Positions 49,826-59,935 of a stretch of DNA of 64,000 nucleotides are shown here, piece by piece. Origin of the DNA: Leifsonia sp. EB41 (GTDB lineage: Bacteria; Actinomycetota; Actinomycetes; Actinomycetales; Microbacteriaceae); assembly GCF_041262565.1 (NCBI RefSeq), contig NZ_JBGCCJ010000001.1, positions 868,001 through 932,000 of the forward strand. The letters are read 5' to 3'. The position numbers and the translations under genes were made by a program. The notes under the pieces were generated by a model that ran no database searches, was not told where the DNA came from, and saw only the letters and a list, made by a program, of their open reading frames with translations. Within the stretch, counting starts at the first letter, position 1. Every line of letters starts with the position of its first letter.

Positions 49826-50682
49826 GCTGCGCGCGACTCCGCGAGTCCCGCGGCGAGCGGCGTCGTCGGCCGGCCGATCAGCTCGCTGAGCGTTTCGGTC
49901 GCATCGGCGAGGGCGCCGTCGCGGATGTTGCCGTCCAGCGCGACCACGAAGCCGGCCGTGCCCTCGTCCAGTCCCGCTTCGCGCAGCGCCGCCCCGTGCT
50001 CCTCCGGCGTCACCGAGCGGTAGGCGACCGGACGGCCGAGCAGCTCGCCGATGACCGCGGCGAGGTCGTCGAACGTCCACGCGACATCGCCGGCCAGCTC
50101 GTAGACCGCCCCGTCGTGGCCGTCGGTCGTAAGCACGACGGCCGCGGCCTCCGCGTAGTCCTTGCGGGAGGCGCTGGCGACCCGTCCGGTCGCCGCGCTG
50201 CCGACGAGCTCGCCGGTCGCGGAGGCGACGTCGACCTGGCCGGTGTAGTTCTCGGTGTACCAGTTGTTGCGAAGCACCGTCACCGGGAGCCCGGAGGCGG
50301 CGAGCAGCTTCTCGGTCTCGGCGTGCTCCGGCGCGAGCACCAGGTCGGTGTCGTCGGCGTGCGGCGCGCTCGTGTAGACGATGCGGCCGACGCCGGCTCG
50401 CACGGCCGCGTCGATGGCGTTGCGGTGCTGCGGGATGCGCTGGCCGACCTCAGATCCCGAGACGAGCAGGAGGGCGTCAGCCCCGGCGAACGCCGCGTCC
50501 AGGGTCTCCGGCTTCCCGAAGTCGATCACGGCGGTCTGCACGCCGCGCGCGGCCAGTGGGGCGAGCCGCTCGGCGCTGCGCCCGAGGGCGCGGATGTCGG
50601 CGGCGGGCACCCCGCGGTCGAGGAGGGCGTCCACGGTGAGGCGTCCGAGGTGTCCGGTGGCTCCGGTGACGACGATGGTCAT
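49822..50682 (-). CDS. QorB-like NAD(P)H:quinone oxidoreductase (NmrA-type SDR)
   Basis: 286 residues. GATGHLGRL nucleotide-binding motif (residues 7-15), LLLVSGSEVGQRIPQHRNAIDAAVRAGVGRIVYTSA and LRNNWYTENY are characteristic of QorB/YtfG-like quinone reductases. ATG 50682 follows GAAAGGAAACACACC. Divergent from an HxlR-type gene, the classic QorB/QorR arrangement for quinone and diamide stress; here the regulator is fused to a phosphatase. Confidence 0.88.
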   Translation of the reverse strand: MTIVVTGATGHLGRLTVDALLDRGVPAADIRALGRSAERLAPLAARGVQTAVIDFGKPETLDAAFAGADALLLVSGSEVGQRIPQHRNAIDAAVRAGVGRIVYTSAPHADDTDLVLAPEHAETEKLLAASGLPVTVLRNNWYTENYTGQVDVASATGELVGSAATGRVASASRKDYAEAAAVVLTTDGHDGAVYELAGDVAWTFDDLAAVIGELLGRPVAYRSVTPEEHGAALREAGLDEGTAGFVVALDGNIRDGALADATETLSELIGRPTTPLAAGLAESRAA

Positions 50683-50755
50683 GGTGTGTTTCCTTTCGGT
50701 CGGTCGTCGTTCGCAACCGCCGTCGTGCCGGGAAACTTCCCTGTCGGAGGTACCC

Positions 50756-50769
50756 ACTTTTCGGTAAGT
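50756..50769. promoter_or_regulatory. ACTT-N6-AAGT element between qorB-like and hxlR genes
   Basis: ACTT (50756-50759) and AAGT (50766-50769) form an inverted repeat directly overlapping the -10 TAAGTT (50765-50770) of the HxlR-PP2C gene. HxlR/QorR proteins bind such short dyads, so autoregulation is likely. Confidence 0.4.
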
Positions 50770-50776
50770 TACTGAC

Positions 50777-51955
50777 GTGGACACCAGATTCGACTCGTTC
50801 GAGGCCCTCGGCTTCACCGACGGCGTGCTCCCCTCGGAGTGCCCGTCGCGCATCGTGCTCAACCACGTCACCAGCACCTGGGGCGTGCTCGTGCTGGTCG
50901 CGCTCGCGCGGAGCGACCTGCGCTGGGGGGAGCTGCGCCGCACCGTGCAGGGCATCAGTGAGAAGATGCTCGCCCAGACGCTCCGCACCCTGGAGCGGGA
51001 CGGGTTCGTCCTCCGCACCGCGCAGCCCACGGTCCCGCCGCGCGTCGACTACAGCCTCACCACCCGCGGCCGGGACGTCACCGAGCACCTCCTCCCGCTG
51101 ATGGGCTGGATCGCCGACAACGCCGACGACATCCTCTCCGGAGCCCCGCCCGCGCCGCTCGGCTTCGAGACCGGGCAGGGCTCGGTGAGCGGGGACTTCC
51201 GCGACGGCAACGAGGACTCCCTCTACGCCTCGGCCTGGTCGGCGTTCGTGGCCGACGGCGTGGGAGGCCATGCGGCCGGCGAGATCGCCTCCGCGACGGT
51301 CGCGATCCGGCTGGCGTCGATGCTCGACGCCACCGAAGGCCGCGTCCCCGGCGAGGCGCGGCTGCGTGAGCTGGTCGCGATCGCGAACTCCGACCTCGCG
51401 CTCCGCGTGCGGCTCGACCCCGCGCTGGCCGGCATGGCGACGACCCTCGTCGGGCTCTTCGCGGACGGCGAGCGGATCACGGTCGCGCACACCGGCGACT
51501 CACGCGCCTACCGCCTGCGCGACGGCGCCCTGGCGCAGATCACCGAGGACGACTCGCTGGTGCGAGAGCTGCTGGCCACCGGGGCCATCGGCGAAGGCGA
51601 TGTCGCGGAGCATCCACTGCGGTCGGTCGTCACGCACGTCCTCCGCGGGGATGCTGAGGACGCCGCCGCGCTGCACGTCGCGTCCGAGCCTGCGCGCCGC
51701 GGCGACCGCTGGCTGCTCACGAGCGACGGGCTCACCGACTACGTGCCGATCCTGGATGTCGCCGAGACCCTTGCATCCGCCGCGACGCCGCAGGACGCGG
51801 CCGACGCGCTGGTCGCGCTGGCGCTTCGCCACCGCGCCCGCGACAACATCTCCGTCGTCGTCGCGGATGTCGTGGAGCTCCCGGAGGCTCCGGTGTACCG
51901 CCCCGCCTTCGGCGGCTCGGCCGCCGCCGACCCCGCCTCCGCGCGCACGCTCTGA
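50777..51955 (+). CDS. HxlR DNA-binding domain fused to PP2C protein phosphatase
   Basis: 392 residues in one uninterrupted frame. Residues 1-120 are a HxlR winged helix (CPSRIVLNHVTSTWGVLVLVAL with the family cysteine Cys22, then LRWGELRRTVQGISEKMLAQTLRTLERDGFV). Residues 125-366 are a PP2C phosphatase with all metal residues: GNEDS (144-148), DGVGG (160-164), GDSR (240-243), TSDGLTD (315-321), DNISVVVADV (356-365). TAAGTT lies 6 nt before GTG 50777, so translation begins with the HxlR part. Such a fusion is not a standard architecture; it would link a redox/quinone-responsive regulator to Ser/Thr dephosphorylation. Confidence 0.88.
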   Translation: MDTRFDSFEALGFTDGVLPSECPSRIVLNHVTSTWGVLVLVALARSDLRWGELRRTVQGISEKMLAQTLRTLERDGFVLRTAQPTVPPRVDYSLTTRGRDVTEHLLPLMGWIADNADDILSGAPPAPLGFETGQGSVSGDFRDGNEDSLYASAWSAFVADGVGGHAAGEIASATVAIRLASMLDATEGRVPGEARLRELVAIANSDLALRVRLDPALAGMATTLVGLFADGERITVAHTGDSRAYRLRDGALAQITEDDSLVRELLATGAIGEGDVAEHPLRSVVTHVLRGDAEDAAALHVASEPARRGDRWLLTSDGLTDYVPILDVAETLASAATPQDAADALVALALRHRARDNISVVVADVVELPEAPVYRPAFGGSAAADPASARTL

Positions 51956-51966
51956 CGCCGCGCCCC

Positions 51967-52090
51967 GCGACATTCGTCACGAATGTGCGCTATCGCGCCG
52001 CCATTCGCCACATTCGTCACGAATCGCGAAGCGCGACATTCGGCACGAATGTGCGCTTTGGCGGGGCGGTTCGCGACATTCGGCACGAAT
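51967..52090. repeat. four copies of the GCGACATTCGGCACGAAT palindromic repeat
   Basis: 18-bp copies start at 51967, 52007, 52033 and 52073 (offsets 40, 26, 40). Copies read GCGACATTCGnCACGAAT, the second with GCC for GCG. Copies 1-2 and 3-4 form two 40-bp-spaced pairs with different 22-bp inner sequences. They fill the convergent region between the HxlR-PP2C and ispH genes. Same family as 32671-32731. Confidence 0.85.
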
Positions 52091-52106
52091 CGGCGGCGTG
52101 GGCGGG

Positions 52107-53183
52107 TCAGGCCTGGGCGCGGCCTCCGAGCGCGCGGGCGTCCTGCCGGCCGCTGATGTCCTTGCGGAGCTCCTTCGGCAGCGAGAACATCAGGTCCTCC
52201 TCCGCCGTCTTGACCTCCTGCACCTCGCCGTAGCCCGCGCCGGAGAGCTCGTCCAGCACCTCCTGCACCAGCACCTCCGGCACCGAGGCGCCGCTGGTCA
52301 CGCCCACGGTCGCCACGCCGTCCAGCCACTCCTGGCGGATCTCGCTGGCGTAGTCGACGCGGTAGGCCGCGCTCGCGCCGTACTCGAGGGCGACCTCCAC
52401 GAGGCGCACCGAGTTGGACGAGTTGGCCGAGCCGACCACGATCACCAGGTCGGCGTCCTCCGCGACCTTCTTGATCGCGACCTGGCGGTTCTGCGTCGCG
52501 TAGCAGATGTCGTCGCTCGGCGGGTCCTGCAGGTTCGGGAAGCGCTCGCGGAGCCGGCGGACCGTCTCCATCGTCTCGTCCACCGACAGCGTGGTCTGCG
52601 ACAGCCACACCACCTTGTCCGGGTCCTTCACCTGGAGGCGGTCGACGTCCTCCGGCCCGTTGACGAGCGTCACGTGCTCGGGAGCCTCGCCGGCGGTGCC
52701 CTCGACCTCCTCGTGGCCCTCGTGGCCGATCAGCAGGATCTCGAAGTCGTCGCGGGCGAAGCGCACGGCCTCGCGGTGCACCTTGGTGACCAGCGGGCAG
52801 GTCGCGTCGATGGCGAGGAGGCCGCGATCGGCCGCCGCGTTCACGACCGCGGGCGAGACGCCGTGCGCCGAGAACACGACGTGCGCGCCCTGAGGCACCT
52901 CGTCGACCTCGTCCACGAAGATCGCGCCCTGCTGCTCCAGCTCGGAAACCACGTGCACGTTGTGGACGATCTGCTTGCGCACGTAGACCGGCGCGCCGTA
53001 GTGCTCCAGCGCCTTCTCGACGGCCACGACGGCGCGGTCGACGCCGGCGCAGTAGCCGCGCGGGGCCGCCAGCAGCACGCGCTTGTGTCCCTGGACCGGG
53101 ATATCCTGAAGCCGCCCGCGCTCGCCGGACTCCCGCTTGACGGGGATCCGGGGCATGGGGAGGCTGATGGTCGCATCGCTCAC
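52107..53183 (-). CDS. ispH: 4-hydroxy-3-methylbut-2-enyl diphosphate reductase
   Basis: 358 residues. Last step of the MEP isoprenoid pathway, making IPP and DMAPP. The three iron-sulfur cysteines are Cys45 (GYCAGV), Cys129 ([11 protein letters not shown]) and Cys227 (ICYATQNRQ). An N-terminal extension of about 30 residues precedes the core. TACGAT lies 6 nt before GTG 53183. Divergent from xseA, with starts about 34 bp apart. Confidence 0.97.
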   Translation of the reverse strand: MSDATISLPMPRIPVKRESGERGRLQDIPVQGHKRVLLAAPRGYCAGVDRAVVAVEKALEHYGAPVYVRKQIVHNVHVVSELEQQGAIFVDEVDEVPQGAHVVFSAHGVSPAVVNAAADRGLLAIDATCPLVTKVHREAVRFARDDFEILLIGHEGHEEVEGTAGEAPEHVTLVNGPEDVDRLQVKDPDKVVWLSQTTLSVDETMETVRRLRERFPNLQDPPSDDICYATQNRQVAIKKVAEDADLVIVVGSANSSNSVRLVEVALEYGASAAYRVDYASEIRQEWLDGVATVGVTSGASVPEVLVQEVLDELSGAGYGEVQEVKTAEEDLMFSLPKELRKDISGRQDARALGGRAQA

Positions 53184-53217
53184 CCCTCGATCGTACGCGG
53201 TGGGCGCTGATCAACGG

Positions 53218-54552
53218 ATGGGAGGCCGGGTGGCACAGGTCGCTGGCGGTACGACGGGCGCGCCGACGATGACCCCTGGGCCGCCGACCCTCGACGCCCC
53301 GTGGCCGGTCGCGCTGCTCGCCGACCGCATCCGGGGCTGGATCGACCGGCTCGGCACCGCGTGGGTCGAAGGCGAGATCACGCAGTGGGGGGTCTCCGGC
53401 GGCAACGTCTACGGCAAGCTGAAGGACCTCCGCGAGGACGCCACGATCAGCTTCAGCATCTGGTCGTCGGTGAAGGCGCGCATCCCCGCCGACCTCAAGC
53501 AGGGCGACCGGGTGATCGCCGCGGTGAAGCCGAACTACTGGGTCAAGGGCGGCAGCCTCACCATGCAGGTGAGCGACATGCGGCACGTGGGCCTCGGCGA
53601 CCTCCTGGAGCGGCTGGAACGCCTGCGGGCGCAGCTCACGGCGGAGGGCCTGTTCGCCGCCGAGCGCAAGAAGCGGCTGCCGTTCCTCCCGCACACCATC
53701 GGCCTGGTGACCGGCAAGGACTCCGACGCCGAGAAGGACGTGCTCCGCAACGCGCAGCTGCGCTGGCCGGCGGTGCGGTTCCGCGTCGTCCACGCGGCGA
53801 TGCAGGGCGACCGGACCGTCCCGGAGGTGGTCTCCGCCATCCGCACGCTCGACGCCGACCCCGAGGTGGAGGTCATCATCGTCGCGCGCGGCGGCGGCGA
53901 CTTCCAGAACCTGCTCGGCTTCAGCGACGAGCGCGTGGTGCGCGCCGCCGCGGAGGCCGCGACCCCGATCGTGAGCGCCATCGGCCACGAGGCCGACCGC
54001 CCGCTGCTGGACGACGTCGCAGACCTCCGCGCCTCGACGCCGACCGATGCCGCCAAGCGCGTCGTCCCGGACGTCGCGGAGGAGCTGGCGCGCGTTCAGC
54101 AGGCCCGCTCGCGCCTCGGCACGCGGCTGACGCACATGATCACGCACGAGATCGACCGGATCGGGCACCTCCGCACCCGCCCGGTGCTGGCCTCCTCGAC
54201 CTGGATCGTGGACTCGCGCGCGCAGGAGCTCACACGCTACGTCGCCCGCGGCGTCGAGCTGGTGGAGCGCCGCGCCGACCGCGAGAGCACGCGGATCGCG
54301 GAGCTGCGCGGCCAGCTCCGGGCGCTCTCGCCGCAGGCGACCCTCGACCGCGGCTATGCGATCGTGCAGAACGACTCCGGACACGTCATCACCTCACCTG
54401 TGGAAGCACCACCCGGCGCGGCCGTGCGGGTGACGCTGGCGGGGGGCGCGTTCGCCGCCACCGCCGGTGACCGGCTCCCTTCCCCCGCAGGCGGCGCCGC
54501 TGCCGATGGTGCCGCCCATCCCGATCCAGCGCCCGCCCAGCGAGACAAATAG
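53218..54552 (+). CDS. xseA: exodeoxyribonuclease VII large subunit
   Basis: 444 residues. OB-fold N terminus ([24 protein letters not shown]), then the catalytic core [16 protein letters not shown] and [41 protein letters not shown], and a C-terminal coiled region. ATG 53218 chosen, GTG 53230 after GGAGG is equally possible. Separated by a single base from xseB, with which it forms the active enzyme that degrades single-stranded DNA. Confidence 0.93.
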   Translation: MGGRVAQVAGGTTGAPTMTPGPPTLDAPWPVALLADRIRGWIDRLGTAWVEGEITQWGVSGGNVYGKLKDLREDATISFSIWSSVKARIPADLKQGDRVIAAVKPNYWVKGGSLTMQVSDMRHVGLGDLLERLERLRAQLTAEGLFAAERKKRLPFLPHTIGLVTGKDSDAEKDVLRNAQLRWPAVRFRVVHAAMQGDRTVPEVVSAIRTLDADPEVEVIIVARGGGDFQNLLGFSDERVVRAAAEAATPIVSAIGHEADRPLLDDVADLRASTPTDAAKRVVPDVAEELARVQQARSRLGTRLTHMITHEIDRIGHLRTRPVLASSTWIVDSRAQELTRYVARGVELVERRADRESTRIAELRGQLRALSPQATLDRGYAIVQNDSGHVITSPVEAPPGAAVRVTLAGGAFAATAGDRLPSPAGGAAADGAAHPDPAPAQRDK

Positions 54553-54553
54553 A

Positions 54554-54817
54554 ATGGACATCATGCCCACCTCGGAGATCAGCGCGCTCAGCTACGAGGA
54601 GGCGCGCGACGAGCTCGTCCGCGTCGTCACCGAGCTCGAGCAGGGCTCCACGACGCTGGAGGAGTCCATCGCGCTGTGGGAGCGCGGCGAGGCGCTCGCC
54701 CGCCACTGCGAGGAGTGGCTGATCGGCGCGAAGGCCCGGCTCGACGCGGCCCGCGCCGGCGCAGCAGCGGGCGCAGGCTCAGCCTCGGGCGCACGGAGCG
54801 TGTCAGACACCGAATGA
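54554..54817 (+). CDS. xseB: exodeoxyribonuclease VII small subunit
   Basis: 87 residues, the family's size. [44 protein letters not shown] is the standard XseB helical hairpin. The start lies 1 nt after the xseA stop; ATG 54563 is an alternative. The Ala/Gly-rich tail overlaps the DUF4245 start by 4 bp (ATGA). Confidence 0.92.
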   Translation: MDIMPTSEISALSYEEARDELVRVVTELEQGSTTLEESIALWERGEALARHCEEWLIGAKARLDAARAGAAAGAGSASGARSVSDTE

Positions 54818-55500
54818 GCCCGCGCACCCGTAACAGCACGGTGAAGCCTCCCGCCGTCGTCGCCGAGCTCGGCCGCCCGGAGACGCCGGAGGAGACCGCC
54901 GCCCGCAAGGCGCAGAACTCCGCCAACCATCGCAATCGGCAGACGGTCAACAACCTCGTCTACTCGCTGATCGCGACGGTCGCGCTCGTGGCCGTCATCG
55001 TGCTGATCGTCCCGCGCGGCAATCCCACATCGTCCGCTCCTCCGGTCGACTACGCCGCCGTCGCCCAGCAGGCGCAGGGCAGCGAGCCCGACCGGCTCGT
55101 GGTCCCGAAGCTCCCGTCCGGCTGGACCTCCAACAGCGCCGAGCTGCGCACGAAGACCGCGGACGGCGTCGACGCCTGGTACATCGGGCTGCTCACGCCC
55201 AAGGGTCAGTACATCGGCGTCACGCAGGGCTTCAACGCCAACGACAGCTGGGTCGCCGACCAGGTGAACCGCACCCGCATCGCCGGCACCCGCGAGATCG
55301 ACGGTGTGAAATGGGACGTCTACGACAACCGCGCGGCGGGATCGTCCGCCGGCAACGTCGCCTACGCGCTCGTGACGACCGCAGGCAAGAGCACGGTCGT
55401 TGTCTTCGGCACCGCCGACGACGCCGAGTTCACGGCCGCCGCCTCCTCGCTCACCGACCAGCTCCACTCCCTCGGCTCACCCACCCCAGGAGGAAACTAG
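54814..55500 (+). CDS. DUF4245 domain protein
   Basis: 228 residues. One membrane segment (about 45-67) with the bulk outside, containing the DUF4245 pattern [19 protein letters not shown] and [22 protein letters not shown]4245 is a conserved actinobacterial protein of unknown function usually beside glpX, xseB or fumC, as here. Starts in the xseB stop (ATGA) and ends directly at the carbonic anhydrase ATG. Confidence 0.88.
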   Translation: MSPRTRNSTVKPPAVVAELGRPETPEETAARKAQNSANHRNRQTVNNLVYSLIATVALVAVIVLIVPRGNPTSSAPPVDYAAVAQQAQGSEPDRLVVPKLPSGWTSNSAELRTKTADGVDAWYIGLLTPKGQYIGVTQGFNANDSWVADQVNRTRIAGTREIDGVKWDVYDNRAAGSSAGNVAYALVTTAGKSTVVVFGTADDAEFTAAASSLTDQLHSLGSPTPGGN

Positions 55501-56169
55501 ATGCCCACGACCCGTCCCGGCCGGATCTGGAAAGAACTGCTGGCAGGCAACGAGCGCTTCGTCTCGGGAGCGCCGCAGCACCCGCGGCAGGACGTCGAGC
55601 GACGCCAGACCGTCGCCGAGGGGCAGAACCCGGTCGCCGCGATCTTCGGCTGCGCCGACTCGCGGCTCGCGGCCGAGATCATCTTCGACCTCGGGCTCGG
55701 CGACGCGTTCGTCGTCCGCAACGCCGGGCAGGTCGCCTCCGACTCCGCGATCGCCTCGCTGGAGTACGCGGTCGCCGTGCTGAACGTGCCGCTCATCCTG
55801 GTGCTCGGCCACGACGCCTGCGGCGCTGTGTCGTCAGCGATCGCTTCGCAGGCCGAAGGCGCCGACCCGCTGCCGCCGCACATCGCGCAGCTCATCGCCC
55901 CGATCCTGCCGGCTGTCCACCGGGTCGCCGGCACTGCCCCGGGCGAGGCCGTCGTGCCCGCCGAGGTCGACGCGCTCGAGGTCGGCCGCCTGCACCTGCG
56001 CGACACCGTCGCAGAGCTTCTCGCGCGATCGGAGATCATCAGCGACGCCGTCGCCGCCAATCTCCTCGCCATCGTCGGAGCGAACTACGTGCTCCAGGAA
56101 GGTCGGGTCGTCCCCGACGCCGTCGTCGGACTGGCCGAACCGGCCGCCGACCCAACGCCCGCGCGCTGA
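55501..56169 (+). CDS. beta-class carbonic anhydrase
   Basis: 222 residues. Zinc ligands Cys51 (FGCADSR with the Asp53/Arg55 dyad), His104 and Cys107 (LGHDACGAV). Hydrates CO2 to bicarbonate in the cytosol. The preceding gene ends with GGAGGAAACTAG, giving the ribosome site. Lies in the run xseA-xseB-DUF4245-CA-fumC, probably one transcription unit. Confidence 0.93.
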   Translation: MPTTRPGRIWKELLAGNERFVSGAPQHPRQDVERRQTVAEGQNPVAAIFGCADSRLAAEIIFDLGLGDAFVVRNAGQVASDSAIASLEYAVAVLNVPLILVLGHDACGAVSSAIASQAEGADPLPPHIAQLIAPILPAVHRVAGTAPGEAVVPAEVDALEVGRLHLRDTVAELLARSEIISDAVAANLLAIVGANYVLQEGRVVPDAVVGLAEPAADPTPAR

Positions 56170-56200
56170 CGCGCCAGGGCCCAGAAAGGAAGAACACACC

Positions 56201-57607
56201 GTGGTGGACACGCAGGCGGGCACCGAGTACCGCATCGAGCACGACACGATGGGCGAGGTGCGGGTCCCCGCAGCCGCCCTGTACGGCGCGCAGACGCAGC
56301 GCGCCGTCGAGAACTTCCCGATCTCGGGGTCGGTTCTCGAGCCGGCTCAGATCGCCGCGCTCGCGCGCATCAAGAAGTCGGCGGCGCTCGCGAACGCGCG
56401 CCTCGGCGTCCTGGACGCGGACGTGGCCGAGGCGATCGCCGCCGCCGCAGACGAGGTCGTCAGCGGCGCGCACAACGGCGACTTCCCGATCGACGTCTAC
56501 CAGACCGGCTCGGGCACCTCCTCGAACATGAACATGAACGAGGTGCTCGCGACGCTCGCCTCGCGCCGCCTCGGCCGCCCGGTGCACCCGAACGACCACG
56601 TCAACGCGTCGCAGTCGTCCAACGACGTCTTCCCGACCTCCGTGCACATCGCCGTCACGGGCGCGCTGATCGACGACCTCATCCCCGCTCTCGACCACCT
56701 CGCGGTGGCGCTGGAGGAGAAGGCGGAGCTGTGGGCGACCGCGGTCAAGTCGGGCCGCACACACCTCATGGACGCCACCCCGGTCACGCTCGGCCAGGAG
56801 TTCGGCGGCTACGCCGCGCAGATCCGCTACGGCATCGAGCGCGTTCAGGCGGCGCTGACCCGCGTCGCTGAGGTCCCCCTCGGCGGCACGGCCGTCGGCA
56901 CCGGCATCAACACCCCGCTCGGCTTCCCCCAGCTCGTGATCGAGCTGCTGACCGCTGAGACCGAGCTGCCGATCACCGAGGCGCGCAACCACTTCGAGGC
57001 CCAGGCCAACCGCGACGGCCTCGTGGAGGCCTCGGGCGCGCTCCGCACGATCGCGGTCAGCCTGACCAAGATCTGCAACGACCTGCGTTGGATGGGCTCC
57101 GGCCCGAACACCGGTCTCGGCGAGCTGCACATCCCCGACCTGCAGCCGGGCTCCTCGATCATGCCGGGCAAGGTCAACCCGGTGATCCCGGAGGCCGTGC
57201 TCATGGTCGCCGCCCGGGTCATCGGCAACGACGCCACCATCGCGTGGAGCGGCGCCTCCGGCCTGTTCGAGCTGAACGTCGCCATCCCGGTGATGGGCAC
57301 CGCGCTGCTGGAGTCGATCCGCCTGCTCACCCAGGCCAGCCGCGTGCTCGCCGACAAGACGGTCACGGGCCTGGAGGCCAACCTCGACCGCGCCCGCGCG
57401 TTCGCGGAGTCGAGCCCGTCGATCGTGACGCCGCTGAACCGCGTGATCGGCTACGAGGCAGCTGCCAAGGTCGCCAAGCACGCCGTCGCCAAGGGCATGA
57501 CCGTCCGGGAGGCCGTGATCGACCTCGGCTTCGTCGAGCGTGGCGAGGTCACCCTGGAGCAGCTCGACTCGGCACTCGACGTGCTGAGCATGACCCACCC
57601 GGGCTGA
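56201..57607 (+). CDS. fumC: fumarate hydratase class II
   Basis: 468 residues. Signature [11 protein letters not shown] at about 317-327, [17 protein letters not shown], and [14 protein letters not shown] in the active site. Interconverts fumarate and malate in the TCA cycle. GTG 56201 has AAAGGAAG upstream. A Rho-independent terminator follows 34 bp after the stop, closing the operon. Confidence 0.97.
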   Translation: MVDTQAGTEYRIEHDTMGEVRVPAAALYGAQTQRAVENFPISGSVLEPAQIAALARIKKSAALANARLGVLDADVAEAIAAAADEVVSGAHNGDFPIDVYQTGSGTSSNMNMNEVLATLASRRLGRPVHPNDHVNASQSSNDVFPTSVHIAVTGALIDDLIPALDHLAVALEEKAELWATAVKSGRTHLMDATPVTLGQEFGGYAAQIRYGIERVQAALTRVAEVPLGGTAVGTGINTPLGFPQLVIELLTAETELPITEARNHFEAQANRDGLVEASGALRTIAVSLTKICNDLRWMGSGPNTGLGELHIPDLQPGSSIMPGKVNPVIPEAVLMVAARVIGNDATIAWSGASGLFELNVAIPVMGTALLESIRLLTQASRVLADKTVTGLEANLDRARAFAESSPSIVTPLNRVIGYEAAAKVAKHAVAKGMTVREAVIDLGFVERGEVTLEQLDSALDVLSMTHPG

Positions 57608-57640
57608 GTCCGGACCGGACCGCTCGCGAGCCGTTCGATC

Positions 57641-57686
57641 GAGGCGCCCCTCCCGCACCTGCCGGGAGGGGCGCCTCGCCGTTTTT
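57641..57686 (+). terminator. Rho-independent terminator after fumC
   Basis: A 15-bp perfect stem (57641-57655 with 57663-57677), loop CACCTGC, followed by GCCG then TTTTT (57682-57686). Confidence 0.9.
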
Positions 57687-57708
57687 CACGCGGCTTCCGC
57701 ACCCGCGG

Positions 57709-58266
57709 TCACCCCAGCAGCACGAACCCCCAGAACGTCCCCAGCAGCACCGGCCCGAACGGCAGCTCGGCGGACACCCGCCGCCGCGCCCCGCGACCGC
57801 AGATCGCCAGCCACGCCACCACCGCCCCGGCCACGAACGACAGCACCGCCCAGCACCCGACCACCGTCACGACCTCGCCCAGCGGCGGTCCGCGCTCCGC
57901 CACCAGCGCCGCGAGCGCGCCGGCCAGCACCGCCGCGAGCTTCACGTCGCCCATCCCGAGGCCGCCGCCCGAGGCCGGCACGGCGAACCCGACCAGAGCT
58001 GCGACCCCGCACACCAGCGCCGCGACCGCGACCTGCCCTCCGCCGGCCCGGAGCGAACTCCACACCGCTCCCACGACCACGAACGCCGCCCCCGGGAGCA
58101 CGAGCGCGTCCGGCAGCCGCAGCTCGCGCAGGTCGTGCTGGACAAGCGCCGCCGTGACGGCCGCGAGGTAGAGCGCTCCGATCGCGGCCGGCCCGGCGTC
58201 ACCTGCCCCCAGCAGGGCGACGCTCAGGCCGACCGCGACAACGATCCGGATCGTTTTCTCAACCAT
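57709..58266 (-). CDS. A24-type prepilin peptidase-like membrane protein
   Basis: 185 residues, about six membrane segments. Both catalytic aspartate contexts are present: LVQHDLRELRLPDAL (Asp45) and GLGMGDVKLAAVL. The short form lacks the N-terminal methyltransferase domain. TAGCGT lies 6 nt before ATG 58266. No pilin genes are nearby, so the substrate is elsewhere; Flp/Tad pili are the likely client. Confidence 0.85.
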   Translation of the reverse strand: MVEKTIRIVVAVGLSVALLGAGDAGPAAIGALYLAAVTAALVQHDLRELRLPDALVLPGAAFVVVGAVWSSLRAGGGQVAVAALVCGVAALVGFAVPASGGGLGMGDVKLAAVLAGALAALVAERGPPLGEVVTVVGCWAVLSFVAGAVVAWLAICGRGARRRVSAELPFGPVLLGTFWGFVLLG

Positions 58267-58374
58267 GCGCTCACGCTAGGTGCGGCGACACGGCCTCCTC
58301 ACAATTCCACAGAAAATACGAGAATCCCGAAACTCTCCACAGATGGCCAGTCTCTTTCGCCCGTCGGCTCACCC

Positions 58375-59718
58375 TCAGGCCAGCTCGTTGCCCTCCAGCA
58401 TCTCCGTGACGAGCGCCGCGATCGCCGACCGCTCCGAGCGCGTCAGCGTGACGTGAGCGAACAGCGGGTGGCCCTTCAGCGTCTCGATCACCGACGCGAC
58501 GCCGTCGTGGCGGCCGACCCGCAGGTTGTCGCGCTGCGCGACGTCGTGCGTCAGCACCACCCGCGAGTTCTGCCCGACGCGGCTGAGCACCGTCAGCAGC
58601 ACGTTCCGCTCCAGCGACTGCGCCTCGTCCACGATCACGAACGCGTCGTGCAGCGAACGGCCGCGGATGTGCGTGAGCGGCAGAACCTCCAGGATGCCGC
58701 GGTCCAGCACCTCGTCCAGCACGTTCTGCGACACCAGCGCACCGAGCGTGTCGAACACCGCCTGGCCCCAGGGGTTCATCTTCTCGCCCTGGTCGCCGGG
58801 CAGGTAGCCGAGCTCCTGGCCGCCGACCGCGTAGAGCGGCCGGAACACCATGATCTTCTTATGCTGCTGACGCTCCAGCACGGCCTCCAGGCCCGCGCAC
58901 AGCGCGAGCGCCGACTTGCCGGTGCCGGCCCGCCCGCCGAGCGACAGGATGCCGATCTCCGGGTCCAGCAGGAGGTCGATCGCCAGCCGCTGCTCCGCCG
59001 AGCGCCCGTGCAGTCCGAAGACGTCGCGGTCGCCGCGCACCAGCTTCACCTCGCCGTCGGCGACCACGCGCCCAAGCGCCGAGCCGCGGTCGGAGTGCAC
59101 GATGAGGCCCGTGTTGATCGGGAGCCCCTCGACCTGCGAGGTGCTCATCCACTCGTTCTCGTACAGCGAGCTCATCTGGTCGCTGCCGAGGGAGATCTCC
59201 GCCAGCCCGGTCCAGCCGCTGTCCACGACCTGCTCGTGCCGGTACTCCTCCGCCGCGAGTCCGATCGACGACGCCTTGACGCGCATCGGGAGGTCCTTGG
59301 AGACGACCGTGACCGCCAGCCCGTCGTTCGCGAGATTCATCGCCACCGCGAGGATGCGCGAGTCGTTGTCGCCGAGCTGCATCCCGCTCGGCAGCACTGA
59401 CATGTTGGAGTGGTTCAGCTCCACCCGGAGCGAGCCGCCCTCCCCGACCGGGATCGGGAAGTCGAGCCGTTCATGCTGCACCCGCAGGTCGTCCAGATTG
59501 CGCAGCGCCTGCCGCGCGAAGTACCCGATCTCGGGATCGTTGCGCTTCCCCTCCAGCTCGCTCACGACGACGACAGGGATGACGACAGAGTGTTCGGCGA
59601 ACCGGAAGATCGCCTTGGGGTCGGACAGCAGGACCGACGTGTCGAGCACATATGTCCGCTCGCTCTGACGGGTACCGCTGGATGCCGACTCGAACTGCCG
59701 GGTTCCTGATTCAGCCAC
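58375..59718 (-). CDS. phoH: PhoH-family ATPase with N-terminal PIN domain
   Basis: 447 residues. Residues about 20-150 are a PIN domain ([31 protein letters not shown]); from about 225 a PhoH ATPase with Walker [17 protein letters not shown] (about 258) and Walker [10 protein letters not shown] (about 360). PIN-PhoH (PhoH2) proteins are RNA helicase-nucleases. GTG 59718 is chosen because GGAG precedes it by 5 nt. An N-terminal SGTRQ...SGTRQ direct repeat is present. Monocistronic. Confidence 0.93.
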   Translation of the reverse strand: MAESGTRQFESASSGTRQSERTYVLDTSVLLSDPKAIFRFAEHSVVIPVVVVSELEGKRNDPEIGYFARQALRNLDDLRVQHERLDFPIPVGEGGSLRVELNHSNMSVLPSGMQLGDNDSRILAVAMNLANDGLAVTVVSKDLPMRVKASSIGLAAEEYRHEQVVDSGWTGLAEISLGSDQMSSLYENEWMSTSQVEGLPINTGLIVHSDRGSALGRVVADGEVKLVRGDRDVFGLHGRSAEQRLAIDLLLDPEIGILSLGGRAGTGKSALALCAGLEAVLERQQHKKIMVFRPLYAVGGQELGYLPGDQGEKMNPWGQAVFDTLGALVSQNVLDEVLDRGILEVLPLTHIRGRSLHDAFVIVDEAQSLERNVLLTVLSRVGQNSRVVLTHDVAQRDNLRVGRHDGVASVIETLKGHPLFAHVTLTRSERSAIAALVTEMLEGNELA

Positions 59719-59815
59719 GACCACTCCCACCCCGCCGCTCCGCTTGCGCTGGAGCCGGCGGATCAATGGCGAGCCGGCCAGTTGGGTTTCGAAACGAACT
59801 TATGTGGCCGTCTCG

Positions 59816-59834
59816 ATCGGGCGCCGTGCCCGAT
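59816..59834. terminator. short hairpin between aminotransferase and phoH
   Basis: ATCGGGC (59816-59822) pairs with GCCCGAT (59828-59834), loop GCCGT. Located 100 bp after the aminotransferase stop and 98 bp before phoH on the same strand; a possible weak terminator or leader structure. A 10-bp GTTTCGAAAC palindrome lies at 59786-59795. Confidence 0.35.
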
Positions 59835-59935
59835 GAGTCGAAAGTACGCCGGTGGCGACCCTCCGAAAGGCTCGGAAGGCCGCGTGTCGTGTTTCGTTCA
59901 GATGAACTTCACCCCCAGTTATGGGAGGCGCGGAA

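Noticed and set aside
51967-52090. Short repeats with variable inner sequences resembling a small CRISPR array
   Set aside because: Units are 18 bp, spacing alternates 40/26/40, the inner sequences are only 22 or 8 bp, and no cas gene is near. The palindromic unit also occurs inverted at a second locus.
57662-57709. Possible small RNA between fumC and the A24 gene
   Set aside because: The hairpin followed by TTTTT is an ordinary fumC terminator; there is no separate promoter.
59786-59795. GTTTCGAAAC palindrome upstream of phoH as an operator
   Set aside because: Only 10 bp, no second copy in the window and no regulator nearby.
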